Assembly: GCF_022271435.1 (NCBI RefSeq)
Contig: NZ_JAFIQY010000014.1
Coordinates: 108,845 to 172,844, forward strand
DNA length: 64,000 bases
Reading direction: 5' to 3'
From: Streptomyces monomycini
GTDB lineage: Bacteria > Actinomycetota > Actinomycetes > Streptomycetales > Streptomycetaceae
The first letter of the stretch is position 1. Each line of letters begins with the position of its first letter. The position numbers and the translations under genes are program-made. Under the pieces are notes generated by a model, which was not told the origin of the DNA, made no database searches, and was given only the letters and a program-made list of their open reading frames with translations. Below, piece after piece: positions 6,693-15,080 of this stretch.

Positions 6693-9600
6693 TCAGACCC
6701 CCGCCGCCTCCGGCGTCCGGGGCACGCTCTCGTCGGCTGCTCCGGCCCTACGGGCCGATCGCTTGGCCGCCCGCCGTTCCTTCCGCAGCTCGATCATCGC
6801 GTACAGCGTCGGGACGAGCAGCAGCGTCAGCAGGGTGGACGTGATCAGGCCGCCGATGACGACCACCGCCAGCGGCTGGGAGATGAAGCCGCCGTCGCCG
6901 GTGATGGACAGCGCCATCGGGAGCAGGGCCATGATCGTGGCCAGGGCCGTCATCAGGATCGGGCGGAGGCGGTGGCGGCCGCCCTCGATGACGGCTTCGA
7001 CCACGCCGTAGCCCTGCGACCGGTACTGGTTGATCAAGTCGATCAGCACGATCGCGTTGGTGACCACGATGCCGATGAGCATCAGCATGCCGATCATCGC
7101 GGGGACGCCCATCGGGGTGCCCGTGACGAGGAGCAGGCCGAGCGCGCCGGTCGCCGCGAAGGGGATCGAGATGAGCAGGATCAGCGGCTGGACGAGGGAC
7201 CGGAAGGTGCCTACGAGCAGCATGAAGACGATCGCGATGGCGGCGAGCATGGCCAGGCCGAGCGAGGAGAACGCGTCGGACTGGTCGGCGGAGACGCCGC
7301 CGATCTCGGCGGTGGCGCCCTCCGGCAGCTTCAGGGACTTGATCTTGGACTGGAGCTGGGCGGTGACCGCGCCGGTGTTGTCGCCGGTCGGCTTGGCGGT
7401 GACGGTGGCGGACCGGGCGCCGTCGATGCGGGTGCTCTGGACCGGGCCCGCGACCGTACGGATCGTGGCGAGGTCGCCGAGCTTCGCCGGGCCGGCCGGG
7501 GTCGGTACGGGAAGGGCGCGCAGCGCCGCCTCGGAGGTGACCGGGTGGGCGGACCTGACGACGATGTCCCGCTCGGCGTTGTCGATCATGGCCTTGCCGC
7601 TGGTGGTGCCGCGCACCGCCTGGGCGACGACCTGGCCGAGGGCGGCCTGGCTGTAACCGGCGGCCGCCGCCTTCTCGTTGGCCTGGACGGAGATGCGGGG
7701 CACGCTCTGCGCGAGGTCGCTCTGCACGTCGGTGACGTGGTCGAGGCCGGCGACGGTGTCCCGTACCTGTTCCGAGGCCTTCTTCAGAACGTCCGCGTCG
7801 GCGGCCTTGACCACCACGCTCAGGTCCTGGTTGCCGAAGCCGCCGCCTCCCGACGAGACGGTCGTCTCGCCGATGTCCTTGCCGAGCTTGTCGAGTGCGG
7901 CGCGGAGTGTGTCGGTGACCTTCCCGGAGTCCGCCGCGTCCTTCAGCTTCACCTGGTACGAGGCCTGGTTGGCGCCGCTGCCGCCCCCGAAGGCGGCCAT
8001 GAAGCCGGAGGAACCGACGGTGACCTGGTAGTCCTCGACCCCGTCGAGCCCGCCGAGGATCTTCTCGACGCGCTTCGCCTGCGCGTCGGCGGCCGTCAGG
8101 CTCGTACCGGGCTTCAACTCCTGCTTGACGCTGAGGGTGTCCTGATCGCCCTGGTCGAAGAAGTTGGTCTTGAGGAGGGGGGCCATGCCGAACGTACCGA
8201 GGAGGACGACGACGGCGATGACGATGCTGGTGACGCGGCGGCGCGTCGCGAAGCGCAGCACGGGGACGTACAGGCGCTGGAGCGGGCTGCCGCTCTCCTT
8301 GGCCTCGGCGGCCCGGCGCAGCTCCTCGGGGTCGGTGCCCTCGGGTATCTCCGGGGCGCGCAGGAACCAGTAGGAGAGGACCGGGACGACGGTCAGGGAG
8401 ACGAGGAGGGAGGCGAGCAGGGCGACCGTGACGGTGATCGAGAAGGACCCGAACAGGGCGCCCACCATGCCGCCGACCACGCCGATGGGCAGGAAGACCG
8501 CCACCGTGGTCAGGGTGGAGGAGGTGATCGCGCCGGCCACCTCGCGGACCGCGGTCAGGATGGCCTGCTGCCGCTCCTCGCCGTAGCCGAGGTGGCGTTT
8601 GATGTTCTCCAGGACGACGATCGAGTCGTCCACGACGCGTCCGACGGCGATGGTCAGCGCGCCGAGGGTGAGCATGTTCAGCGACAGGTCGCCGGTCCAC
8701 AGCACGATCAGCGTGATGACGACGGACAGCGGGATGGAGACCGCGGTGACCAGCGTCGAGCGCAGGCTGAGCAGGAAGACCAGGATCACGATCACGGCCA
8801 TGACCAGGCCGAGCAGTCCTTCGGTGGTCAGCGAGTCGATGGACTTCGAGACCGCCGGGCCCTGGTCGGAGACGACCGTGACCTCGGTGCCCTTGCCGAG
8901 CGCCGTACGGATCTCCGGCAGCTTGTCCTGGACGGCCTCGGAGATGTCGACGGCGCTGCCGTCCTGGCCCATGGTCACCATGACGGCCAGGCTGGGCTTG
9001 CCGTTGGTGCGGGTGAGGGAGGTGGGGGTGGCCGCCTCCTCCTTGACGGTGGCCACGTCTCCGAGGCGTACCGGCTTGCCCGCCGCGGTGCCGCCGGAGC
9101 CGGCCGCGCCGCCGGACCCGCCGGGGCCCGCCGCCGGAGTCAGGGGCAGGTCGCGGATCTGCTGCGCGGAGGTGAAGCCGGAGCCGACCTGGACGGTGTT
9201 GCTGCGGCCCTGCTCGGCGAACGAACCGGCCGGTACGGACGCGCCGCCCGCCTCCAGGGCCTGGCCGAGCGCCGCGGCCGTCGTCCCGGCCTGCGCGAGC
9301 TTGGCGTCGTCGGGGGTGACGGCGACGACGCGGTCCCGGACCCCGTCCACGGTGACCTGGCCGACGCCGTCGATGTTCTTCAGGCCGGGCACCACGCTGC
9401 GGTCGAGCCGGTCGGCCAGCGCCTGCTCGTCCTTGCCGCCGGACACGGCGAGCACGACGGCCGGGATGTCGTCCGTCGAACCGGCCACGACCTGCGGGTC
9501 CACGTCCTTCGGCAGCTTGGCCCTGGACCGGTTGACGGCCTGCTGCACATCGGCGACCAGCCGCTTGGAGTCGTTGCCGTAGTCGAACTGGGCCATGATG

Positions 9601-9872
9601 ACGGCCGAGCCCTCGCTCGCCGTCGAGGTGACGCCCTTGATGCCGTCGACCGCCTGGATTCCGTCCTCCAGCGGTTCGATCACCTGCTTCTCGACGACGT
9701 CGGGCGAGGCGCCCTGGTAGGGCGCCAGCACGGACACCATGGGCAGTTCGATGGTGGGCAGGAGCTGCTGTTTGAGCTGGGGGATCGCGATGGCGCCGAA
9801 GGCGATCGCGACGATCGACATCAGCGCTACCAGGCCCCGTTGTACGAGGCTGAGTCGGGACAGCCAGGACAT
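6693..9872 (-). CDS. RND-superfamily efflux transporter (AcrB/HAE type)
   Basis: This inner-membrane pump has 1059 residues from ATG 9872 (MSWLSRLSLVQRGLVALMSI). It has the duplicated RND layout: TM1, a large exported loop (about 35-330), TM2-6, TM7, a second exported loop and TM8-12. Motifs visible include LPTIELPMVSVLAPYQGASP and DVVEKQVIEPLE of the porter domain. GRVVDDSIVVLENIKRH in the TM4 region carries the paired aspartates of the proton relay. The C-terminal half ends with the usual TLLLVPTLYAM helix. Substrate is not predictable. An upstream in-frame start at 10067 would read through repeats in the intergenic region and is rejected. The pump lies 198 bp downstream of a response regulator on the same strand and is its probable target. 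Confidence 0.9.
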   Translation of the reverse strand: MSWLSRLSLVQRGLVALMSIVAIAFGAIAIPQLKQQLLPTIELPMVSVLAPYQGASPDVVEKQVIEPLEDGIQAVDGIKGVTSTASEGSAVIMAQFDYGNDSKRLVADVQQAVNRSRAKLPKDVDPQVVAGSTDDIPAVVLAVSGGKDEQALADRLDRSVVPGLKNIDGVGQVTVDGVRDRVVAVTPDDAKLAQAGTTAAALGQALEAGGASVPAGSFAEQGRSNTVQVGSGFTSAQQIRDLPLTPAAGPGGSGGAAGSGGTAAGKPVRLGDVATVKEEAATPTSLTRTNGKPSLAVMVTMGQDGSAVDISEAVQDKLPEIRTALGKGTEVTVVSDQGPAVSKSIDSLTTEGLLGLVMAVIVILVFLLSLRSTLVTAVSIPLSVVITLIVLWTGDLSLNMLTLGALTIAVGRVVDDSIVVLENIKRHLGYGEERQQAILTAVREVAGAITSSTLTTVAVFLPIGVVGGMVGALFGSFSITVTVALLASLLVSLTVVPVLSYWFLRAPEIPEGTDPEELRRAAEAKESGSPLQRLYVPVLRFATRRRVTSIVIAVVVLLGTFGMAPLLKTNFFDQGDQDTLSVKQELKPGTSLTAADAQAKRVEKILGGLDGVEDYQVTVGSSGFMAAFGGGSGANQASYQVKLKDAADSGKVTDTLRAALDKLGKDIGETTVSSGGGGFGNQDLSVVVKAADADVLKKASEQVRDTVAGLDHVTDVQSDLAQSVPRISVQANEKAAAAGYSQAALGQVVAQAVRGTTSGKAMIDNAERDIVVRSAHPVTSEAALRALPVPTPAGPAKLGDLATIRTVAGPVQSTRIDGARSATVTAKPTGDNTGAVTAQLQSKIKSLKLPEGATAEIGGVSADQSDAFSSLGLAMLAAIAIVFMLLVGTFRSLVQPLILLISIPFAATGALGLLLVTGTPMGVPAMIGMLMLIGIVVTNAIVLIDLINQYRSQGYGVVEAVIEGGRHRLRPILMTALATIMALLPMALSITGDGGFISQPLAVVVIGGLITSTLLTLLLVPTLYAMIELRKERRAAKRSARRAGAADESVPRTPEAAGV

Positions 9873-9895
9873 GGGTGGGGTCTCTCTTCTTTTCT

Positions 9896-9957
9896 GTACG
9901 GCGTTCCGGCGGCCTGTACGGCGTTCCGGCGGGTCCGCACGGCGTTCCGGCGGGCGG
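9896..9957 (+). repeat. Three tandem copies of a 20-21 bp repeat upstream of the pump
   Basis: The core CGGCGTTCCGGCGG occurs three times, with units beginning near 9896, 9916 and 9937. They lie in the gap between the response regulator and the RND pump start, so they are part of the pump's leader or promoter. They may be regulator sites or simple slippage repeats. Confidence 0.55.
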
Positions 9958-10070
9958 GCACGACGGGCCCGACTAAACGATCCACCAAGCCCCGGACGCT
10001 TTTCCTCGCTCCCAGGTCGGTTTCCGCCCCACCCGCAGTACCGCGTTCGGAGTAGGGCGGTCTCCACCCC

Positions 10071-10757
10071 CTACTGCACCCGTGGGCGCACCAGCCCCGA
10101 CTCGTACGCGATGACGACGAGCTGCGCCCGGTCGCGGGCGCCCAGTTTGGCCATCGCACGGTTGACGTGCGTCTTGACGGTGAGCGGGCTGACCGCCAGC
10201 TGCCCGGCGATCTCGTCGTTGGACAGGCCGCCCGCGACCAGGACCAGCACCTCGCGCTCCCGGCCGGTGAGGGTGGCCAGCTCGGCGGCGCCGCGGCGAC
10301 CGGGCCCGGCCTCGGCGGTGTCCTCTCCCTGGGCGAGGAACTTGGCGATCAGCCCTTTGGTGGCGGCCGGTGACAGCAGCGCCTCGCCGGCCGCCGCGAT
10401 CCGGATGGCGCCCAGCAGTTCGTCCGGCTCCGCGCCCTTGCCGAGGAAGCCGCTGGCGCCCGCGCGCAGCGACTGCACCACGTATTCGTCGACCTCGAAA
10501 GTGGTCAGGATCACCACGCGTACGGCGGTCAGGTCCGGATCGGCGCTGATCATGCGGGTGGCGGCGAGGCCGTCGGTGCCGGGCATCCGGATGTCCATCA
10601 GGACCACGTCGGCGCCGGTGGCGCGGGCCAGCTCGTAGGCCTGGGCGCCGTCGGACGCCTCCCCCACCACCTCCATGTCGGGCTCGGAGTCGACGAGGAT
10701 GCGAAAGGCACTGCGCAGGAGTGCCTGATCGTCGGCGAGCAGTACTTTGATGGTCAC
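10071..10757 (-). CDS. NarL/LuxR-family response regulator
   Basis: This 228-residue cytoplasmic regulator starts at GTG 10757, which overlaps the histidine kinase stop (GTGA). The receiver domain has Asp9/Asp10 (LLADDQ), the phospho-acceptor Asp55 (VLMDIRMPG), the switch Thr85/Thr86 and Lys107 (FLGKGA). The C-terminal LuxR-type helix-turn-helix runs from about 160 to 225 (LTGREREVLVLVAGGLSNDE and VSPLTVKTHVNRAM). An ATG further upstream would extend into the kinase gene and is less likely. It lies 198 bp before the RND pump on the same strand, so control of drug or solvent efflux is the simplest reading. Confidence 0.92.
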   Translation of the reverse strand: MTIKVLLADDQALLRSAFRILVDSEPDMEVVGEASDGAQAYELARATGADVVLMDIRMPGTDGLAATRMISADPDLTAVRVVILTTFEVDEYVVQSLRAGASGFLGKGAEPDELLGAIRIAAAGEALLSPAATKGLIAKFLAQGEDTAEAGPGRRGAAELATLTGREREVLVLVAGGLSNDEIAGQLAVSPLTVKTHVNRAMAKLGARDRAQLVVIAYESGLVRPRVQ

Positions 10758-12058
10758 TCGGTCTCCCCCGTGCAAAAGCCGCGGCCGGGCCGGGCGGCCC
10801 GGTTGGTGGCGTGAGTGGTCTGGAGCGGCAGCCGTACGCGTACCTGGAAGCCGCCGGCCGGGCGGGGGCCGGTCTCGGCCGTGCCGCGCAGGGCGGCGAC
10901 CCGCTCGCGCATGCCGATCAGGCCGTGGCCGCCGCCGGGGTCCAGGGGGCGGGGGGCCGGGTCCGGGCCGGTGGCGCCGCCGTCGTCCAGGACCGTGACG
11001 GTCAGGGCGTCGGTGTCCCGCGCGATGCGGACCGTGGCGCGGGCGCCCGTACCGGCGTGCTTGTGGACGTTGGTCAGCGCTTCCTGGACGATGCGGTACG
11101 CGGTGAGGTCGAGGGCGGCGGGCAGCGCGTCCGTCGCTTCCGGGACGTCGAGCGTGACGGGCAGGCCGGCGCGGACGAAGCCGTCCACGAGCTGGTCCAG
11201 CACGCCGAGGCCCGGCGCGGGTTCGGTGGGGGCCCGCGGGTCGTCGGACTGGCGCAGCAGGCCCACGGTGGCGCGCAGTTCGTCGAGGGCGGAGCGGGAC
11301 GCCTCGCGTACGTGCGCCAGCGCCTGCTTGGCCTGGTCGGGGCGGCTGTCCATGACGTGCGAGGCGACTCCGGCCTGCACGTTGACCAGGGCGATGTGGT
11401 GCGCGACCACGTCGTGCAGTTCGCGGGCGATGCGCATCCGTTCCTCGGCGACGCGGCGCCGGGCCTCCTCCTCGCGGGTGCGCTCGGCGCGTTCGGCCCG
11501 TTCCCGTATGGCGGTCACGAAGGCGCGGCGGCTGCGGACCGCGTCACCGGCCGCGGCGGCCATGCCGGTCCACGCGAAGATCCCGAGGTTTTCCTGCGCG
11601 TACCAGGGGCGGTCCCCGAGGAGCATCGCGGCGGCGGTGAGGCCGAGGACGGTCAGCGCGCCGACGCGCCAGGTGGTGGAGCGGTCCGTGCGGGCGGCGA
11701 GGGTGCACAGCGCGATGACCGCGGAGCATAAGACCGGGGCGCGTGGCACTCCGGTCTCCAGGAGCAGTTCGAGGACGGTGCAGAGGCCGGTGGCCGCCAG
11801 GACGCTGCGCGGGAAGCGGCGGCGCAGGACCAGGGCGCCGCCGGCGGCGACGGCGAGGACCACGGTGGTGGCGGTCAGTTCGCGTTCGCCGAACCGGGGC
11901 CCGTGCGGGCCGTGCGGCTCGGCCACCGCGCCGACCAGGATCGCCACGACGACGGCGAGGGCGAGCGCGCTGTCGAACGCGTACGGGTGGGCGCGTATCC
12001 AGGCGAGCGGGGCGCCGCCCGGACGCGGACCGGGCTGCCCGGGGGCGAGGGGAGTCAC
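10754..12058 (-). CDS. Sensor histidine kinase (HisKA_3 type)
   Basis: This 434-residue membrane kinase starts at GTG 12058. Several hydrophobic helices fill about residues 25-165, followed by a coiled linker (RERAERAERTREEEARRR). The dimerisation/phospho-acceptor segment reads RIARELHDVVAHHIALVNVQ, with the His of ELHD as the likely phosphorylation site. The C-terminal ATPase has AYRIVQEALTNVHKHA (N box), TVLDDGG and GGHGLIGMRERV (G boxes). There is no exported sensing domain of any size, so it probably senses the membrane or uses intramembrane helices. Translation is coupled to the response regulator downstream. Confidence 0.92.
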   Translation of the reverse strand: MTPLAPGQPGPRPGGAPLAWIRAHPYAFDSALALAVVVAILVGAVAEPHGPHGPRFGERELTATTVVLAVAAGGALVLRRRFPRSVLAATGLCTVLELLLETGVPRAPVLCSAVIALCTLAARTDRSTTWRVGALTVLGLTAAAMLLGDRPWYAQENLGIFAWTGMAAAAGDAVRSRRAFVTAIRERAERAERTREEEARRRVAEERMRIARELHDVVAHHIALVNVQAGVASHVMDSRPDQAKQALAHVREASRSALDELRATVGLLRQSDDPRAPTEPAPGLGVLDQLVDGFVRAGLPVTLDVPEATDALPAALDLTAYRIVQEALTNVHKHAGTGARATVRIARDTDALTVTVLDDGGATGPDPAPRPLDPGGGHGLIGMRERVAALRGTAETGPRPAGGFQVRVRLPLQTTHATNRAARPGRGFCTGETE

Positions 12059-12149
12059 GGGAAAACGGTAGCGCCCCGGTCCCGTGCGGAATCCGGGGCG
12101 CTGCCTGCGCTGGAGGTGGTGCGGGCCGCCCGGCGGACCGGGCGGCCGG

Positions 12150-12428
12150 TCAGCCCGGGATCAGGCCGTCGTCGCTGAGCATCTGCTTGACCTCGTCGAG
12201 GGTGGCGTCCTCGGAGGGCAGGATCAGCTCGGACGGTTCCAGGGAGTCGTCCGGCAGCGGGGTGCCGAGGCGGCGCACCGCGTCCAGAAGGGCGCTCAGG
12301 GTGCGCCGGAAGCCGTCCTCGTCGCCGCTCTCCATCTCGTCGAGCAGCTCGTCGTCCAGCTTGTTCAGCTCGACGAAGTGCGCGTCGTCGAGCTTCACCT
12401 GCCCCTCCCCCATGATCCGTACGATCAC
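12150..12428 (-). CDS. pspAA: PspA-associated protein PspAA
   Basis: This is a 92-residue acidic protein (MIVRIMGEGQVKLDDAHFVE and onward) of the small family found immediately downstream of actinobacterial pspA genes. The beta-rich start and the DELLDEMESGDEDGFRRTL helix are typical. It probably partners PspA in the envelope-stress response; its biochemical role is unresolved in the family. It lies 111 bp after pspA, with an 18-bp tandem repeat in the gap. Confidence 0.85.
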   Translation of the reverse strand: MIVRIMGEGQVKLDDAHFVELNKLDDELLDEMESGDEDGFRRTLSALLDAVRRLGTPLPDDSLEPSELILPSEDATLDEVKQMLSDDGLIPG

Positions 12429-12445
12429 GACGGTCTCCTTCTGGT

Positions 12446-12511
12446 CCGGTGCGGCGGCCTGGTCCGGTGCGCGGACCGGGCCCGGTGCGGCGGCCTGGCC
12501 CGGTGCGGCGG
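12446..12511 (+). repeat. 18-bp tandem repeat between pspA and pspAA
   Basis: Units beginning CCGGTGCGG or CCGGTGCGC start at 12446, 12464, 12482 and 12500, an exact 18-bp period, the last copy being partial. The array is in the untranslated gap upstream of pspAA. It could vary in copy number between strains. Confidence 0.75.
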
Positions 12512-12539
12512 TACCGACGAGGCTAGCGGCCGCCGGCCG

Positions 12540-13340
12540 TCACTGCTTGTCGAAACGCGGCTGCCCGGGCTGCGCCTGCGGGGCCTGCTGCCCCTGGCCC
12601 GCCTGGCCGCCCTCGATGGCCTGCTTGTCGGCGCCCGGGCCGGCCAGCTCCGCCTTCATGCGCTGGAGCTCCAGCTCGACGTCGCTGCCGCCGGAGAGCC
12701 GGTCCAGCTCGGCGGTGATGTCGTCCTTGGCCATACCGGTCGGGTCGTCGAGCGCGCCGGAGGCCAGCAGCTCGTCGATGGCACCGGCCCTGGCCTGCAT
12801 CTGCGCGGTCTTGTCCTCCGCGCGCTCGATGGCCATGCCGACGTCGCCCATCTCCTCGGAGATGCCGGAGAACGCCTCGCCGATCCGGGTCTGGGCCTGG
12901 GCGGCGGTGTACGTGGCCTTGATCGTTTCCTTCTTCGTACGGAAGGCGTCGACCTTGGCCTGGAGGCGCTGGGCGGCGAGGGTGAGCTTCTCTTCCTCGC
13001 CTTGCAGCGTCTGGTGCTGCGTCTGCAGGTCCGTGACCTGCTGCTGGAGGGCTGCCCGGCGGGAAAGGGCCTCGCGGGCGAGGTCCTCGCGGCCGAGCGA
13101 GAGGGCCTTGCGGCCCTGGTCCTCCAGTTTGGAGGACTGGTTCTGGAGCTGGTTGAGCTGCAGCTCCAGGCGCTTGCGGGAGGTCGCCACGTCGGCGACG
13201 CCGCGGCGCACCTTCTGCAGCAGCTCCAGCTGCTTCTGGTACGAGTAGTCAAGGGTCTCGCGCGGATCCTCGGCCCGGTCCAGGGCCTTGTTGGCCTTCG
13301 CGCGGAAGATCATCCCCATCCGCTTCATGACACCGCTCAT
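12540..13340 (-). CDS. pspA: Phage-shock protein A / IM30 family protein
   Basis: This 266-residue protein has the PspA/Vipp1 architecture. It has an N-terminal amphipathic helix (MGMIFRAKANKALDRAEDP) and then a nearly continuous coiled coil from about 25 to 215 (for example YSYQKQLELLQKVRRGVADV and LEDQGRKALSLGREDLARE). The Gly/Gln/Pro-rich tail (about 235-266) is common in actinobacteria. It binds stressed inner membrane as an ESCRT-III-like polymer. A homologue in S. coelicolor (SCO2168 from memory) is induced by envelope stress. It is transcribed with pspAA and divergently from the DUF3043 gene. Confidence 0.95.
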   Translation of the reverse strand: MSGVMKRMGMIFRAKANKALDRAEDPRETLDYSYQKQLELLQKVRRGVADVATSRKRLELQLNQLQNQSSKLEDQGRKALSLGREDLAREALSRRAALQQQVTDLQTQHQTLQGEEEKLTLAAQRLQAKVDAFRTKKETIKATYTAAQAQTRIGEAFSGISEEMGDVGMAIERAEDKTAQMQARAGAIDELLASGALDDPTGMAKDDITAELDRLSGGSDVELELQRMKAELAGPGADKQAIEGGQAGQGQQAPQAQPGQPRFDKQ

Positions 13341-13644
13341 GGGCCTCGCGCGCCCCTTTCTGACCGAGTTACATCGGGCTTCGGCTCCAGCACATCTACA
13401 GACCCCACAGTACGGGCCTCGGTTCCATTACCGCACTGTTCGGCCCCGGATGTGCTCCTCCTGCAGGACGATCAGGATGCCGCCGCCATCCGGCGCAAGG
13501 AGTAGGGACGGCCCCGGGAACCCACCCCGCGCACCTTTCGCGCCGAATGTCCCCTGCGCGGCGCCCCTCGCGGATCAGCGCCGTTGCCGGATCGTTCCCC
13601 ATGCCACTGTGGTCCATGCGCGGCCAACCCGTACTCTTGCGTGT
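13341..13644. promoter_or_regulatory. Divergent promoter region between pspA and DUF3043 gene
   Basis: These 304 bases hold no convincing gene. They must carry the pspA promoter (minus) and the promoter of the DUF3043 gene (plus). A TACTCT hexamer at 13632-13637 lies eight bases before the GTG at 13645 and could be a -10 element of a leaderless transcript. No strong operator symmetry is seen. Confidence 0.4.
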
Positions 13645-14241
13645 GTGTTCCGAAGCCGTTCGAAGGATGAGCAGGCCGCGACCGCCAAGGTGACCGCGTC
13701 CGAGCCGAAGCAGCCCCGCGACCCGCAGGCCCCCAAGGGCCGCCCGACGCCGAAGCGGAGCCAGGCGCAGTCGCAGCGCCGTACGCGCGCGCAGACGCCG
13801 GCCAACCGCAAGGAGGCGACGAAGGCGTCGCGTGAGGCGCGCCGCGCCGACATGGCCCGGCAGCGCGAGGCGCTGGCCAACGGCGACGAGCGGTTCCTGC
13901 CGATCCGCGACAAGGGCCCGGTGCGGCGTTTCGCCCGTGACTTCGTCGACTCGCGCTGGTGCGTGGCGGAGTTCTTCCTGCCGATGGCCGTGATCATCCT
14001 GGTGCTGACTATGCTGCGCCAGCCGGGGATCCAGAACATCGCGCTGCTGCTGTGGCTGTTCATCATCGTGCTGATCGTCGTCGACTCGTTCGTGCTGTGG
14101 TTCTCGCTGAACAAGCGCCTCAAGCAGCGCTTCCCGAACGAGAACCACAAGGGCGTCAAGCCGTACGCCCTGATGCGCACGCTCCAGATGCGCCGGCTGC
14201 GTCTGCCGAAGCCGCAGGTCAAGCGCGGAGAGCGGCCCTGA
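13645..14241 (+). CDS. DUF3043 membrane protein
   Basis: This 198-residue protein starts at GTG 13645 (VFRSRSKDEQAATAKV). A long basic cytoplasmic N-terminus (about 1-95, many Arg and Lys) is followed by two adjacent membrane helices (about 108-126, EFFLPMAVIILVLTMLRQP, and about 130-152, NIALLLWLFIIVLIVVDSF). A basic C-terminal tail ends KPQVKRGERP. This is the standard DUF3043 plan in actinobacteria; function is unknown. Its stop overlaps the start region of the methyltransferase gene. Confidence 0.85.
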   Translation: MFRSRSKDEQAATAKVTASEPKQPRDPQAPKGRPTPKRSQAQSQRRTRAQTPANRKEATKASREARRADMARQREALANGDERFLPIRDKGPVRRFARDFVDSRWCVAEFFLPMAVIILVLTMLRQPGIQNIALLLWLFIIVLIVVDSFVLWFSLNKRLKQRFPNENHKGVKPYALMRTLQMRRLRLPKPQVKRGERP

Positions 14242-15065
14242 ACGCAACCCCTTTGGGCTTCTCGCCCGGCGCCGAACGGTGGCTGGGCGGGCTGGACGGC
14301 CTGCGCAACACCGTCCGGCAGGAGCTGGTGGCCCGCCAGCTGGAGGAACAGATCGCGGCCCGCTTCCCGGTGGGGCAGCGGCTGCGGGTGCTCGACGTGG
14401 GCGCGGGCCAGGGCACCCAGGCACTGCGGCTGGCCCGGGCCGGGCACAAGGTCACGGGCCTGGAGTCCGACCCGGCGATGCTGGCGGCGGCCCGTACCGC
14501 GCTGGCGGAGGAGCCGGCCGGCATCCAGGAGCGGATGGAACTGATCGAGGGGGACGGCCGGGACACCGGCGTGCACTTCCTCCCCGGCGCCTTCGACATG
14601 GTGCTCTGCCACGGCGTGCTGATGTACGTGGCGGAGCCGGACCCGATGCTGGCCGGACTGGCCCGCGTCCTGGCACCCGGCGGGCTGCTGTCCCTGGTGG
14701 TGCGCAACGCCGACGCGCTCGCGATGCGGCCCGGCCTGTCCGGTGACTGGGACGGCGCCCTGGGCGCCTTCGACACGGCCGAGTACGTCAACCGCCTCGG
14801 CCTCACGGCGCGCGCCGACCGCCTGGCGGCGCTGACCGCGACGCTCGACGGGATCGGCGCGCCGCTGGAGACCTGGTACGGCGTACGGGTCTTCACCGAC
14901 ACCGCGCCGGACGACGCGCCGCTGCCCGCCGACGGCGAGCTGGAACGGCTGCTGGCCGCCGAGGCCCGGGCCGGACGCACCGACCCGTACCGGGCGGTGG
15001 CGGCACTGCTGCACCTGTGCGGCGTACGGGGCGGGACGGGCGGCGAGGGGCGCCAGGGCGGCTGA
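14238..15065 (+). CDS. Class I SAM-dependent methyltransferase
   Basis: This is about 275 residues with a Rossmann methyltransferase core. Motif I is VLDVGAGQGTQALRLARAGH, motif II is VTGLESD, and the acidic loop is LIEGDGRDTG. VLCHGVLMYVAEPDPML and LARVLAPGGLLSLVVRN are motifs IV-VI. No ATG or GTG exists near the N-terminus of this frame. The best start is CTG at 14238, five bases after GGAGAG and overlapping the upstream TGA as CTGA, a clear coupling geometry. A later GTG would delete part of the first helix. Sequence resembles CmoA/UbiE-like methyltransferases; the substrate is unknown. Confidence 0.8.
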   Translation: MNATPLGFSPGAERWLGGLDGLRNTVRQELVARQLEEQIAARFPVGQRLRVLDVGAGQGTQALRLARAGHKVTGLESDPAMLAAARTALAEEPAGIQERMELIEGDGRDTGVHFLPGAFDMVLCHGVLMYVAEPDPMLAGLARVLAPGGLLSLVVRNADALAMRPGLSGDWDGALGAFDTAEYVNRLGLTARADRLAALTATLDGIGAPLETWYGVRVFTDTAPDDAPLPADGELERLLAAEARAGRTDPYRAVAALLHLCGVRGGTGGEGRQGG

Positions 15066-15080
15066 GCCGGCGCCCGGCTC

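Noticed and set aside
6972..10055. A 1027-codon open frame on the plus strand antisense to the RND pump
   Set aside because: Its protein is Asp/Gly/Arg/His-rich with no domain and it mirrors the pump's codons. Long antisense frames are expected in high-GC DNA, and the minus-strand protein has full RND motifs.
9872..10067. Upstream extension of the RND pump to a start at 10067
   Set aside because: The added 65 residues are Arg/Pro repeats translated from the tandem DNA repeat; the membrane protein begins properly at MSWLSRL.
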